34,060 nucleotides of DNA from Xanthobacteraceae bacterium (GCA_030041005.1 JASHOR010000139.1:1-34060), one strand, 5' to 3'; positions 16,439 to 25,654 are shown, counted from the stretch's first letter. Translations and numbers: made by a program. Notes: generated from the sequence alone by a model not told the origin.

Positions 16439-17053
16439 CTAGCCCTGGCCCCCCGGTTTGTCCTTTTCCGTCAGGCGATCGACCTTTTTCTGCATCTCCT
16501 CGAGCTGCCGCTTGAGATCATCGATATCGCCGGACTTGGCGGAAGACCTGTCCAAGTCACCCACACCGCCAGACCCTTCGCGCCGCGCAAATGGAGCAAA
16601 CATGGCAAACGCGCGCTCGAATATTTCCATGTTCCGCCGCGCCTGCTCCTCAAGCGACGTAAACGCCCCCACCCCGAACGCCTGCGCCATCTGCTGCCGG
16701 AATTTCTCCTGCTCGCGGGTAAACGAGTCGATCGAGACCTCTAGATAGCGAGGAACCAGCATCTGCATGCTGTCGCCATAGAAACGAATGAGCTGCCGCA
16801 GGAACGTGATCGGCAGGAGGTTCTGGCCTTGCTTGTTTTCCTGCTCGAAGATGATCTGTGTCAGCACCGAGCGGGTAATATCTTCGCCGCTTTTGGCGTC
16901 ATGGACCACGAAATCTTCGCCATTCTTGACCATGGCGGCAAGATCTTCGAGCGTGACATAGGCACTGGTGCCGGTGTTGTAGAGACGCCGGTTGGCGTAT
17001 TTCTTGATCTCTACCGGCTCTGCGGCCTTCGTGGTGGTTGTGCTTTCCGACAT
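16439..17053 (-). CDS. phaR: polyhydroxyalkanoate synthesis repressor PhaR
   Basis: A DNA-binding repressor that also binds polyhydroxybutyrate granules and controls phasin and PHB genes. The 204 residues fit the family. Seen: the PHB accumulation N-terminal domain EIKKYANRRLYNTGTSAYVT at about 15-35, continuing through EDFVVHDAKSGEDITRSVLT, then the PHB_acc domain with RFYGDSMQMLVPRYLE, and a C-terminal coiled coil (LKRQLEEMQKKVDRLTEKD). ATG 17053 is preceded by a purine-rich segment. It is divergent from phaA across 215 bases, the classic arrangement, so it may control phaAB as well as itself. Confidence 0.95.
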   Translation of the reverse strand: MSESTTTTKAAEPVEIKKYANRRLYNTGTSAYVTLEDLAAMVKNGEDFVVHDAKSGEDITRSVLTQIIFEQENKQGQNLLPITFLRQLIRFYGDSMQMLVPRYLEVSIDSFTREQEKFRQQMAQAFGVGAFTSLEEQARRNMEIFERAFAMFAPFARREGSGGVGDLDRSSAKSGDIDDLKRQLEEMQKKVDRLTEKDKPGGQG

Positions 17054-17172
17054 GAGCTTCTGCGGAGGACAGGCTTATTGCCAAAATAGGCGCTTTCTCC
17101 GCGCGCGGCTACCGTTTTGTGGTACGGGCACGCCAACGTTGGTCGCTGCATGGCCACGGGCCGCCTTGCGCC

Positions 17173-17201
17173 TTGCCGGTGGCGACCCGCGTCCTTATGA
17201 C
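17173..17201 (+). promoter_or_regulatory. candidate phaA promoter
   Basis: TTGCCG (17173-17178), 17 bases, then TATGAC (17196-17201). The predicted start near 17208 gives a leader of about 60 bases before phaA. Each box matches the sigma70 consensus at four of six positions. Confidence 0.4.
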
Positions 17202-17209
17202 ATATGTCA
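17198..17209. promoter_or_regulatory. perfect palindrome overlapping the phaA -10 box (candidate operator)
   Basis: TGACATATGTCA is a perfect 12-base palindrome. It overlaps the candidate -10 box and the predicted transcription start, the position expected for a repressor site. A second perfect palindrome, CCAACGTTGG, lies at 17133-17142, upstream of the candidate -35 box and on the phaR side. PhaR is the obvious candidate binder, but this is inference from position. Confidence 0.45.
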
Positions 17210-17217
17210 GATCTTGA

Positions 17218-18444
<1,227 letters not shown>

Positions 18445-18449
18445 CGGAC

Positions 18450-18510
18450 GGACGACAAACGACGGAAAGAGAGGCCGAGCGTGAAGTTGTCGGCCGTCTA
18501 TCTGTTGTCC
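18450..18510. repeat. extended inverted repeat between phaA and phaB
   Basis: A core stem GGCCGA (18473-18478) / TCGGCC (18490-18495) is surrounded by an imperfect outer stem, GGACGACA (18450-18457) against TGTTGTCC (18503-18510), seven of eight pairs. The hairpin would sit in the phaA-phaB intercistronic RNA, about 30 bases before the phaB start. It could set relative expression by processing or attenuation. Confidence 0.5.
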
Positions 18511-18541
18511 TGTCAGAAGCCCTGCAACACGGGAGGGACAA

Positions 18542-19267
18542 ATGCCCCGCGTCGCATTAGTGACCGGAGGAACGCGCGGTATCGGTGCGGCGATCTCTAA
18601 AGCGCTCAAAGCGGCCGGTTACGCGGTCGCGGCAAATTTCGGCAGCAATGAAGAGGCAGCGCAGAAATTTAGGGCCGAAACGGGCATTTCAGTCTACAAA
18701 TGGGACGTTTCGTCGTTCGATGCGTGCGCCGCCGGGGTGAAGCAGATTGAGACTGATCTTGCGCCCATCGACGTGCTGGTGAACAACGCCGGCATCACCC
18801 GCGATGGCATGTTCCATCGGATGACGCCCGAACAGTGGAACACCGTGATCAACACCAATCTCGGCTCGCTGTTCAACGTGACTCGCCAAGTGTTTCCTGG
18901 CATGCGCGACCGTAGGTTTGGCCGCATCCTCAACATCTCCTCGATCAACGGCCAGAAGGGCCAAGTAGGCCAGGTCAATTATTCGGCTGCCAAGGCTGGG
19001 GAGCTCGGCTTTACCAAGGCGCTGGCGCAAGAGGGTGCGCGCGCCGGCATCACCGTCAACGCCATCTGCCCAGGCTACATTGCAACCGACATGGTGAAGG
19101 CGATGTCGCCCGACGTGCTGCAGAAAAACATTCTGCCTCAGATACCGATCGGCCGTCTGGGCGAGCCGGAGGAGATCGCGCGGTGCGTGGTTTTCTTGGC
19201 GTCCGATGAAGCTGGGCTCATCACCGGTTCCACGCTGACCGCGAATGGCGGGCAGTATTTCGCCTAA
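18542..19267 (+). CDS. phaB: acetoacetyl-CoA reductase (NADPH-dependent SDR)
   Basis: Reduces acetoacetyl-CoA to (R)-3-hydroxybutyryl-CoA, the second step of polyhydroxybutyrate synthesis. The 241 residues are a complete classical short-chain dehydrogenase. Seen: cofactor loop TGGTRGIG (8-15), NNAGITRDGMFHRM near 81, Ser134, and Tyr147/Lys151 in NYSAAKAG, with PGYIATDMV and a C-terminal LTANGGQY. GGGAGGGA stands just before ATG 18542. The PHB synthase gene phaC is not in the window, so the pathway must be completed elsewhere on the chromosome. Confidence 0.95.
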   Translation: MPRVALVTGGTRGIGAAISKALKAAGYAVAANFGSNEEAAQKFRAETGISVYKWDVSSFDACAAGVKQIETDLAPIDVLVNNAGITRDGMFHRMTPEQWNTVINTNLGSLFNVTRQVFPGMRDRRFGRILNISSINGQKGQVGQVNYSAAKAGELGFTKALAQEGARAGITVNAICPGYIATDMVKAMSPDVLQKNILPQIPIGRLGEPEEIARCVVFLASDEAGLITGSTLTANGGQYFA

Positions 19268-19315
19268 TAGCCTTGCAGCGCGTTGGAGTTGGCTTCCGTT
19301 GCCGGCCCGCCCTTT

Positions 19316-19331
19316 CGGCTCAGCAGAGCCG
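19316..19331. terminator. short hairpin between convergent genes
   Basis: CGGCTC, loop AGCA, GAGCCG: a perfect 6-bp stem between the phaB stop and the cupin stop. There is no T run, so it is a weak terminator candidate. Confidence 0.3.
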
Positions 19332-19348
19332 CACTGCGAGCTGAAGCG

Positions 19349-19783
19349 TTATTTCGGCGTCCACCCCTTGGGCGCCAATTCGAACATGGAAAACTCAAAT
19401 CCCGGCGCCATCGTACAGCCGGCGAGTGTCCAGTCGCCCAGCGTTTCGACCGACTGCCATGCGTAAACTGGGACAACCGCCTGCGGCCGCTGGCCGCCAA
19501 CGAGATCGCAGCCGAGTGTCACGGATTCAATCGAAGACCCCGCCGCTTGCACAATTTCAAGTCTGAGCGGAGCACCCGCATACCAGTGCCAAACTTCGAC
19601 CGCATCGACGCGATGCCAGTGTGAGCGTTCGCCGGCTGCGAGCAGGAAATAGATTGCCGTGGAGGCAGCACGTCCGTCCTTGACAGGCGTCGCATCGCGG
19701 AAGGTTTCGCGAAAATGTCCGCCTTCCGGATGTGGCTTCAATTCAAGGAGCCGAATAACATCGCGCGCCGCCAGTGATTGCAT
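19349..19783 (-). CDS. cupin-fold DUF985 family protein
   Basis: A 144-residue single-domain cupin. Seen: PHPEGGHFRETFRD near residues 17-30, typical of DUF985, STAIYFLLAAGERSHWHRVD with a His pair at about 55-58, EVWHWYAG, and a C-terminal GCTMAPGFEFSMFEL. Family members are small beta-barrels that may bind metal or a sugar-like ligand; no function is established. I chose ATG 19783, 28 bases after the gloB stop, although no Shine-Dalgarno sequence is visible. A longer frame into gloB is not supported because it would read gloB out of frame. Probably co-transcribed with gloB. Confidence 0.85.
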   Translation of the reverse strand: MQSLAARDVIRLLELKPHPEGGHFRETFRDATPVKDGRAASTAIYFLLAAGERSHWHRVDAVEVWHWYAGAPLRLEIVQAAGSSIESVTLGCDLVGGQRPQAVVPVYAWQSVETLGDWTLAGCTMAPGFEFSMFELAPKGWTPK

Positions 19784-19811
19784 TGTGAAAGACGACGACA
19801 AGAGTGGCGTC

Positions 19812-20579
19812 TCAAAAGCGGTTCTTGCGCTCGCGAATTTCTGCAAACACTTTCCAGGCCGGGCTACCGGCAAGCCCGAGCGACTTCGCCATTTCGGGGT
19901 CGTCGGCGCGCAGGAACGGATTGGCTTTTTTCTCGGCGCCAATCGTTGTGGGAATTGTGAACTTGCGATCAGCGATGAGTCTAGCTACGTCCTCGGCACG
20001 GGCGGCGAGTGCCTTGTTGTCGGGTTCGATGGTCCTGGCAAAGCGGATATTGGCGTCGGTGTATTCGTGGCCGCAGTAAAAGCGCGTTTCGTCGGGCAGT
20101 CCGCGCAGTTTGAGCAACGAATTCCACATCGTCTGGGGATCGCCCTCAAGGATGCGGCCGCAGCCGATGGAGAACAGCGTATCGCCGACGAAGGCGACCT
20201 TATCAGCGGGAAAGAAATAGGAAATGTGCCCCGCGGTATGGCCCGGCGTGTCGATGACCTGACTTTCGAGTGAGCCGACGCGCACGAGATCGTCCTCGCC
20301 CACCGTTTCGTCTACGTGCGCGATGCGCTTGGCCTCATTACGCGGCGCCACCACGCGGCACTTGTGACGCTCCTTGAGCGCACCAATGCCTTGAGTATGG
20401 TCGGCGTGATGATGCGTCACCAGAATGTCGGTCAACCGCCAGCCGGTCTCTTTGAGCGCCGCTTCGATCGGGGGCGCTTCTGGCGCGTCGATTGCAGCGG
20501 TAGCGCCGGTTGCCGGATCGTGAACGAGTACGCCAAAATTGTCTTTGAGACACAGGAAAATATTTGCTTGCGCCGGCAT
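19812..20579 (-). CDS. gloB: hydroxyacylglutathione hydrolase (glyoxalase II)
   Basis: Hydrolyses S-D-lactoylglutathione to glutathione and D-lactate, completing methylglyoxal detoxification in the cytoplasm. The 255 residues match GloB. Seen: the binuclear metal motif THHHADH (55-61), DTPGHTAGHI, FVGDTLFSIGCGR, CGHEYTDANIRFA and the C-terminal helical domain ending with NPFLRADDPEM. ATG 20579 has GGAG about 7 bases upstream. It is divergent from a methyltransferase gene and followed closely by the DUF985 cupin. Confidence 0.96.
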   Translation of the reverse strand: MPAQANIFLCLKDNFGVLVHDPATGATAAIDAPEAPPIEAALKETGWRLTDILVTHHHADHTQGIGALKERHKCRVVAPRNEAKRIAHVDETVGEDDLVRVGSLESQVIDTPGHTAGHISYFFPADKVAFVGDTLFSIGCGRILEGDPQTMWNSLLKLRGLPDETRFYCGHEYTDANIRFARTIEPDNKALAARAEDVARLIADRKFTIPTTIGAEKKANPFLRADDPEMAKSLGLAGSPAWKVFAEIRERKNRF

Positions 20580-20777
20580 CTTGTTTCTCCACCCAGGCGC
20601 GAGCGCCGGGCCGGTAGCCCCGAAAATATTGTCGTTGGCTTTAGAGTTAGGCATGACCTGCCACTTGGCGCAAGGTTTGGGGAGATCGACTGGGCTTTCT
20701 GCGCCCGCCTGCCGCGAGGCGACTGGCGGGTGCGGCCCGCTTGGGCGCAGCAGGCCATGACGTGCTATTTTAACGCC

Positions 20778-21533
20778 ATGGACGTGGTCGACTTGCGCAA
20801 TTTCTATGGCCAGCGCCTGGGAAAGGTTGCCCGGCGTTTCATAAGCCGCGGTATCCGTGCGCGCTGGAAGGACACACGCGCACAACGGGTCCTCGGTATC
20901 GGCTATGCAACCCCTTATTTGGGACTGTTCCGCGAAGAAGCCGAGCGTTGCCTGGCGCTCATGCCGAGTCCGCAAGGGGTCGTGCGGTGGCCTTCGACCC
21001 GGCCCGCGCTCGCGGCTCTGGTCGAGGAGTACGAACTGCCGCTTACCGATTCGGCAGTCGACCGCGTCTTACTGGTGCATGCGCTGGAAGTGTCGGCCGA
21101 TCCGGGCGAACTGTTGCGCGAAGTCTGGCGTGTGCTGGCTCCAGGGGGACGATTACTCGCGGTGGTGCCTAACCGGCGAGGCTTATGGGCACGCATGGAC
21201 ACCACCCCGTTCGGCTACGGCCGTCCTTACTCGCGCTCACAGATCACCCAGCTCCTGCGCGAAACCTGGTTCACACCCGCCGGCTGGGAAGAAGCGCTTT
21301 ACGTTCCGCCGATCGCACGCGGCTGGTTCTTACGCTCGGCGGTAGCCTGGGAGCGCACCGGCGCGACACTCTCCGCTCCGTTCGCCGGCGTTCACATCGT
21401 GGAGGCAACAAAACAGGTTTATCGCGCGATCCCGACGCGCCACGAACGCCGTCGTCTGGTTCCCGTACTCAAGCCGGTGCTTGCGCCCGCACCGGGAGCG
21501 GCGGCATTCGGTAACAACCGCCAACATCCTTAA
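20778..21533 (+). CDS. class I SAM-dependent methyltransferase
   Basis: A 251-residue cytoplasmic protein with a Methyltransf_11-like core. Seen: a degenerate glycine motif RVLGIGYATPYL where VLDLGCGTG is usual, DSAVDRVLLVHALE as motif II, and LREVWRVLAPGGRLLAVVPN as the post-II strand. The C-terminal third, with GRPYSRSQITQLLRETWF and ending in a basic, Pro/Ala-rich tail, resembles Hyphomicrobiales methyltransferases found beside gloB. The substrate is unknown; the link with gloB may be historical. ATG 20778 is preferred over ATG 20757. A TATTTT at 20766-20771 would again place transcription at the ATG, but no good -35 box is present. Confidence 0.82.
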   Translation: MDVVDLRNFYGQRLGKVARRFISRGIRARWKDTRAQRVLGIGYATPYLGLFREEAERCLALMPSPQGVVRWPSTRPALAALVEEYELPLTDSAVDRVLLVHALEVSADPGELLREVWRVLAPGGRLLAVVPNRRGLWARMDTTPFGYGRPYSRSQITQLLRETWFTPAGWEEALYVPPIARGWFLRSAVAWERTGATLSAPFAGVHIVEATKQVYRAIPTRHERRRLVPVLKPVLAPAPGAAAFGNNRQHP

Positions 21534-21724
21534 TGAACTCTCATTTGATTGCTGCCGAACGACCGTCGGCTTGGCGGGCAATGACTGTTGCGTATTCAAG
21601 ATACCCGGACCTCGCAACCGCCAGAAAGCGTCCACTCGAAAATTTAATGTCCGTTACCTGGAACCTTTGGCAAGGAACGCGTTTGGCCGAAATGAAATCC
21701 GACTTTGCGCCGAAGGTTCCAAAA

Positions 21725-21934
21725 ATGCACACAACGGACCGGTTCCTGAGATTTGCGGCCGAATGCGAGGTAATGGCGAAGTTCGCACGCAATCCAGAGA
21801 ACAAGGCTGTGTGGAACGGCTTGGCGCAACGCTGGCTCCGATGCGCCGAGTTGATGGATCGGGAGCACACGATTGCGCAACGGCCAAATGCGGCGAGACG
21901 TCAGCGAACGTCCTCGCAAGGCTTGCCGCACTGA
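21725..21934 (+). CDS. small hypothetical protein, Hyphomicrobiales type
   Basis: A 69-residue protein. Its core TDRFLRFAAECEVMAKFAR, then NKAVWNGLAQRWLRCAELMD, is a helical segment that I recognise from many short uncharacterised Hyphomicrobiales proteins ('RY..FAAEC..MAK.....K..W..MAERW..CA'). No function is known. I chose ATG 21725, with GAAGG 8 bases upstream; the frame is open further upstream (ATG 21692 and beyond), but that part lacks conserved-looking sequence. It lies convergent to the PEBP gene. Confidence 0.65.
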   Translation: MHTTDRFLRFAAECEVMAKFARNPENKAVWNGLAQRWLRCAELMDREHTIAQRPNAARRQRTSSQGLPH

Positions 21935-22060
21935 AATGCAGTCGGGCGAGAAGGCGGCCGGTTTCCGACAACAGTTCCCTCGCTCGCGGCGCGGCAATCT
22001 GCAACCTGCCGGGACGCCGCGGACACCGCTGCCGTCGGGCACAATATCGATGAACAGGTT

Positions 22061-22672
22061 TTATTTTTGGTCCCGACGGTAGCGCACGACGAGACTTGCG
22101 GGGCCGAGACTATGACCGGCCGTCGCCTGCAAGAGTTGATCGCGGTCGAGGCCGGCCGGCAACGAACCCGGCGGCAGATCGAGTGCAAGCACATCAATCA
22201 CATAGTGGTGGGGCGCATCCAGCGGCGGTCCGCATGGCCCGCTATAACCGGACATCCCGCGCGAGTTCTTACCGTTGGTAATGCCGGCTTTGGCCGAGAT
22301 GTCCCCCTCACCTTCCTTCAGACCGGTTCGCTCGGCGGGAATTCCATAGGCCACCCAATGCACCGATCCTAATCCGCGCCGTCCGTCGGGATCGATCATC
22401 ACGACCGCAAAGCTTTTGGTGCCGGGCGGCGGATTCGACCACGACAATGGCGGCGAAACGTTGCCGCCGCGACTTTCTTTGCCGCAGATCACCCCTCCCG
22501 CGTATTTGATCGGTAGCACGCCATCGTCGCTGAATGCAGGAGAGGACAAGGTGAAGAGGCCTGAGCGCTCGTCTTGAGCCTTGCCGGGGTCAGTCGCGAC
22601 GGTCAACGCGAGTACGACGGCACAAAGGATGGCAGGCCCGACAATCCAGGGCATTCCGTCGGTCGACCTCAT
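22061..22672 (-). CDS. YbhB/YbcL family phosphatidylethanolamine-binding-like protein
   Basis: A 203-residue exported protein of the PEBP (Raf kinase inhibitor-like) superfamily. Seen: an N-terminal hydrophobic signal (WIVGPAILCAVVLALTVA), FTLSSPAFSDDGVLPIKYA, the ligand-pocket motif VVMIDPDGRRGLGSVHWVAYG, GYSGPCGPPLDAPHHYVID and LDLPPG. The ligand and role of the bacterial proteins are not established. ATG 22672 overlaps the stop of the GST gene as ATGA, implying translational coupling. A start at 22690 would lie within the GST gene. Confidence 0.9.
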   Translation of the reverse strand: MRSTDGMPWIVGPAILCAVVLALTVATDPGKAQDERSGLFTLSSPAFSDDGVLPIKYAGGVICGKESRGGNVSPPLSWSNPPPGTKSFAVVMIDPDGRRGLGSVHWVAYGIPAERTGLKEGEGDISAKAGITNGKNSRGMSGYSGPCGPPLDAPHHYVIDVLALDLPPGSLPAGLDRDQLLQATAGHSLGPASLVVRYRRDQK

Positions 22673-23289
22673 GAAGGAAACGGGCCCCACGCACGTTGCA
22701 CGGCCGGGCGCGCAGCGATCGCATCGTGCCAGCGCTTGACATTCGGATAATCACCAAGGCCCACATCGTTGACGCCGTGCAGATGCACGTCCGAATACAT
22801 GGTCATGTCGGCAATCGAGTAGCTGCCGGAAAAATATTCGTTCTCGGCCAGGTGCCGGTCGAGGATGCCGAGCATGTCGCGCAAATTGGCCTCATAGTGC
22901 TGTTGGGCGGCCGGCGCCTTGATAGCTGATCGTATCGTCCAGTGACCGAACTGTTGCGCCAGCGTCGTAAAGGTGGCCGAGCCGTAGAACAGCCATTGGT
23001 CCACCTTGACGCGCGCGGCCGGATCGGTCGGATAAAATTTGCCTGACTTCTCCCCGAGATATTTGAGGATCGCACCAGACTCGCAGAGCGTCACGCGCGC
23101 GTTGCCGGGGCCGTCGTCATCGACGATGGCCGGTATCTTGTGCCCCGGACTGATTTTCATGAATTCCGGCGACATCTGGGCCCGCTCGCGGATATTGACC
23201 GGAACAATCCGATGCGGCAGCCCGGTCTCTTCCAGCATCATGCGCGGCTTGTAGCCGTTGTCGGTCGTCCAGGTATAGCAATCGATCAT
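22669..23289 (-). CDS. glutathione S-transferase (Nu/YfcG-like)
   Basis: A 206-residue cytoplasmic GST. Seen: an N-terminal thioredoxin-fold domain with YTWTTDNGYKPRMMLEE, where the Thr/Asn pair replaces the usual Tyr/Ser as in YfcG/Ure2-like enzymes, PGHKIPAIVDDDGP, the glutathione-contact ESGAILKYLGE, and the helical C-terminal domain with YSIADMTMYSDVH. Members of this class reduce disulphides or organic peroxides. GGGAGGATGAA precedes ATG 23289. It lies 66 bases after pyrD and overlaps the PEBP start. Confidence 0.92.
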   Translation of the reverse strand: MIDCYTWTTDNGYKPRMMLEETGLPHRIVPVNIRERAQMSPEFMKISPGHKIPAIVDDDGPGNARVTLCESGAILKYLGEKSGKFYPTDPAARVKVDQWLFYGSATFTTLAQQFGHWTIRSAIKAPAAQQHYEANLRDMLGILDRHLAENEYFSGSYSIADMTMYSDVHLHGVNDVGLGDYPNVKRWHDAIAARPAVQRAWGPFPS

Positions 23290-23355
23290 TTCATCCTCCC
23301 GAGAACTTAGAAAATTCGAGCAACCGGCGGTCCGCGCCGCGCTCCATCAAACGGC

Positions 23356-24486
23356 TCACATCGGCCAAGGCTCGGCAGTGACCGAGGCCGCGTCGGCCCC
23401 GATAAAGTCCTTAAGACTATCTCGGCGGTCATGTTCAAGCGCCGTGATCAGCGTGTCCTTGATCTCGGCGAGAAGGCCAAGGCCGCGGAACACGAGACCG
23501 GAATAGACTTGAATGAGACTGGCGCCAGCGCGGATTTTCGCCAACGCAGATTTTCCGGAATCGATTCCGCCGACGCCGATCAACGGGAAGACTCCTTCGA
23601 CCCTGACATAGGTTTCCGCAAGCATCCGGGTGGCGAGAGCAAACAAGGGTCGTCCAGACAGACCGCCGGACTGCTTCGCCGCCAAAACCTCGCGCAAGCC
23701 GGGCGGCCGTTCAGTCGTTGTGTTGCTGACAATCATGCCGTCAACACGACGGGAGCGGGCGATGCCGACGAGTTCGTCGAGGTCCGACAATGACAGATCG
23801 GGCGCAATCTTCAACAGGATTGGAGTTGGACCTGAACGCTGCGCAACGCGCTCGCGCGCGTCAATCACGCGCGCCAACAGATCGTCAAGCACGGCCGCTT
23901 GCTGCATGGTCCGCAGGCCTGGCGTATTTGGCGAGGAAATATTGATTGTGACGTAATCGGCGACCGGGGCGAAGCGCTCGATCAATGCCACATAATCAAC
24001 GATACGATCCGTCGAATCTTTGTTGGCGCCGATATTGATGCCGACGATTCCGGCCCAGGCCTCTCCCCTTTCGCGCGCCGCCTGAGACGCGGCACTGACG
24101 CACCCGGCGAGACGCCGGAGTACCGCGTCGGCTCCTTCCGAATTAAAGCCTAGCCGGTTGATGATGGCCTTATCGGCATCAAGCCGGAAGAGCCGCGGCC
24201 GCGGGTTGCCAACCTGGGGCAGCAGCGTCACAGTGCCGGCCTCGACAAAGCCGAAACCGAGGCGCAGAAGCGCATCCGGCACTTCCGCGTGCTTGTCGAA
24301 ACCGGCCGCCATCCCGATTGGATTTCTGAAATTCAATCCGAATGCTCGCGTGGCGAGCCGCCTGTCGTCGGGGACAGACCGCAGCAATGGTGCCAATTTG
24401 AGCATGCGGAGTGCCAGGCGATGGGCATCTTCCGGGTCGAGCGCGTACAGGAATGGTCGCACCAGACTGTCGAGCAGCGCAATCAC
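23356..24486 (-). CDS. pyrD: dihydroorotate dehydrogenase (quinone), class 2
   Basis: Oxidises dihydroorotate to orotate with ubiquinone, the fourth step of pyrimidine synthesis, at the inner membrane. The 376 residues fit class 2. Seen: an amphipathic N-terminal membrane helix region (LLDSLVRPFLYALDPEDAH), NPIGMAAGFDKHAEV, GFVEAGTVTLLPQVGNPRPR, NRLGFNSEG, the FMN and catalytic Ser segment NISSPNTPGLR, VSNTTTERP and GVGGIDSG. I chose GTG 24486, whose GTGA overlaps the stop of the DUF952 gene. GGAG lies close upstream. A longer frame to 24546 would run inside that gene. Confidence 0.95.
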   Translation of the reverse strand: MIALLDSLVRPFLYALDPEDAHRLALRMLKLAPLLRSVPDDRRLATRAFGLNFRNPIGMAAGFDKHAEVPDALLRLGFGFVEAGTVTLLPQVGNPRPRLFRLDADKAIINRLGFNSEGADAVLRRLAGCVSAASQAARERGEAWAGIVGINIGANKDSTDRIVDYVALIERFAPVADYVTINISSPNTPGLRTMQQAAVLDDLLARVIDARERVAQRSGPTPILLKIAPDLSLSDLDELVGIARSRRVDGMIVSNTTTERPPGLREVLAAKQSGGLSGRPLFALATRMLAETYVRVEGVFPLIGVGGIDSGKSALAKIRAGASLIQVYSGLVFRGLGLLAEIKDTLITALEHDRRDSLKDFIGADAASVTAEPWPM

Positions 24487-24821
24487 GGCTCCAGCTCCGG
24501 AAGAATCCGGCGACCGTCGTACTCGTCGGGCAACGGCCGCGCCCAACGCACCGCCTCAAGCGGGAGCGCCCCGTAGAGGTGGGGGAAGAGGTTGCCGCCG
24601 CGCGAACGCTCCCACCTCAATTGGCCGCCCAGCGCATCGGCCTCGACCGCGACCAGGATCAAACCGGATTGGCCGGCAAAATGCTGGTCTGCAGTGCCGG
24701 CGACTTGGGCAGCGGTAGAAAAATGGATGAAGCCATCACGCTCGTCGGCAGGCGAACCGCAATATGCCCCAGCCGCTTGGGCCGCACGCCATTCAGCCTG
24801 CCTGCAGATTTTATAGATCAT
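24483..24821 (-). CDS. DUF952 family protein
   Basis: A 112-residue cytoplasmic protein. Seen: MIYKICRQAEWRAAQ, DERDGFIHFSTAAQVAGTA, LRWERSRGGNLFPHLYG and LPLEAVRWARPLP, the whole DUF952 pattern. Its fold is related to glutathione S-transferase-like or ADP-ribosyl-type domains in annotation, but I know of no demonstrated activity. Its stop overlaps the pyrD start (GTGA), so the two are translationally coupled and it heads the DUF952-pyrD-GST-PEBP operon. ATG 24821 gives the usual family N-terminus; further open frame upstream is not conserved-looking. Confidence 0.85.
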   Translation of the reverse strand: MIYKICRQAEWRAAQAAGAYCGSPADERDGFIHFSTAAQVAGTADQHFAGQSGLILVAVEADALGGQLRWERSRGGNLFPHLYGALPLEAVRWARPLPDEYDGRRILPELEP

Positions 24822-24919
24822 CACCACGGAGGCGCGCCCGAAAGCCTGGGCGAGGCTATATCGGCGCAGTATCGGGTGTTCAAGCGTCATGCCAGCGGCA
24901 TGAAGAGGTAGATTGGGGA

Positions 24920-24949
24920 TTGAGCAGTGAGGTAAAATATTCCTATCAT
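24920..24949 (+). promoter_or_regulatory. candidate promoter of the S24 regulator
   Basis: TTGAGC (24920-24925), 18 bases, TATCAT (24944-24949). It would give a leader of about 45 bases containing GAAGGA before ATG 25001. Confidence 0.4.
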
Positions 24950-25000
24950 GGCGACCGCCAAGCAAGGGACTGTTTCGCGGAACCCACTGAAGGACAATCA

Positions 25001-25630
25001 ATGCTCTCGCACGCCCAGATCTGGTCGGCGGTCGATCGCTTGGCAGGGCGGGCCGGCCTGTCCGCCTCTGGACTGGCGCGGCGCGCCGGACTTGATCCAA
25101 CCACCTTCAATAAATCAAAGCGTATCACACCGAGCGGGCGCCCTCGCTGGCCATCGACCGAATCGATCGCCAAAGCACTGGCGGCAACCGGCACCTCGCT
25201 CGACGCTTTTGTTGGCTTGATCGAGCCGGACGGAAGCGCTCCGGTGCGCGCAGTGCCGTTGCTCGGCTTTGCCGAAGCGGGTGCCGGCGGCTACTTCGAC
25301 GATGGCGGCTTTCCGGCCGGAGAAGGCTGGGACGAGATTGCGTTTCCCGCACTGAGCGACAATCACGCTTATGCGCTCGAAATCTCGGGCCAATCGATGG
25401 AGCCGGCCTACCGCGACGGCGACGTAATCGTGGTGTCGCCGGCGGCGCCGATACGCCGCGGCGACCGCGTCGTGGTGCGCACCAAAGCCGGCGAAGTCAT
25501 GGCCAAGGAACTCAAGCGGCGTACCGCAAAAACAATCGAGTTGAAATCGCTCAACGCCCAGCACGCCGATCGCACATTGGCCGCTGCCGAGGTGCTGTGG
25601 ATCGCGCGCATTTTGTGGGCCAGCCAGTGA
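25001..25630 (+). CDS. LexA-like helix-turn-helix regulator with S24 peptidase domain
   Basis: A 209-residue repressor-type protein. Seen: an N-terminal HTH domain (about 1-72; GLSASGLARRAGLDPTTFNK), a linker, then an S24/LexA peptidase domain. The nucleophile Ser132 is in ISGQSMEPAYRDGD and the general-base Lys169 in VMAKEL. Ala-Gly pairs at 93-96 (GFAEAGAGG) are in the place of the self-cleavage site. This architecture is that of LexA and phage repressors, which cleave themselves when RecA is activated. No phage genes surround it, so it is probably a resident regulator. GAAGGA precedes ATG 25001; the open frame extends upstream to 24764 but is not protein-like. Confidence 0.88.
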   Translation: MLSHAQIWSAVDRLAGRAGLSASGLARRAGLDPTTFNKSKRITPSGRPRWPSTESIAKALAATGTSLDAFVGLIEPDGSAPVRAVPLLGFAEAGAGGYFDDGGFPAGEGWDEIAFPALSDNHAYALEISGQSMEPAYRDGDVIVVSPAAPIRRGDRVVVRTKAGEVMAKELKRRTAKTIELKSLNAQHADRTLAAAEVLWIARILWASQ

Positions 25631-25654
25631 CATAGCGCGAACCGAAGCCAAGGC

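Noticed and set aside
20316-20777. Upstream extension of the methyltransferase frame
   Set aside because: It lies antisense to gloB and its leader; the methyltransferase starts at 20778 or 20757.
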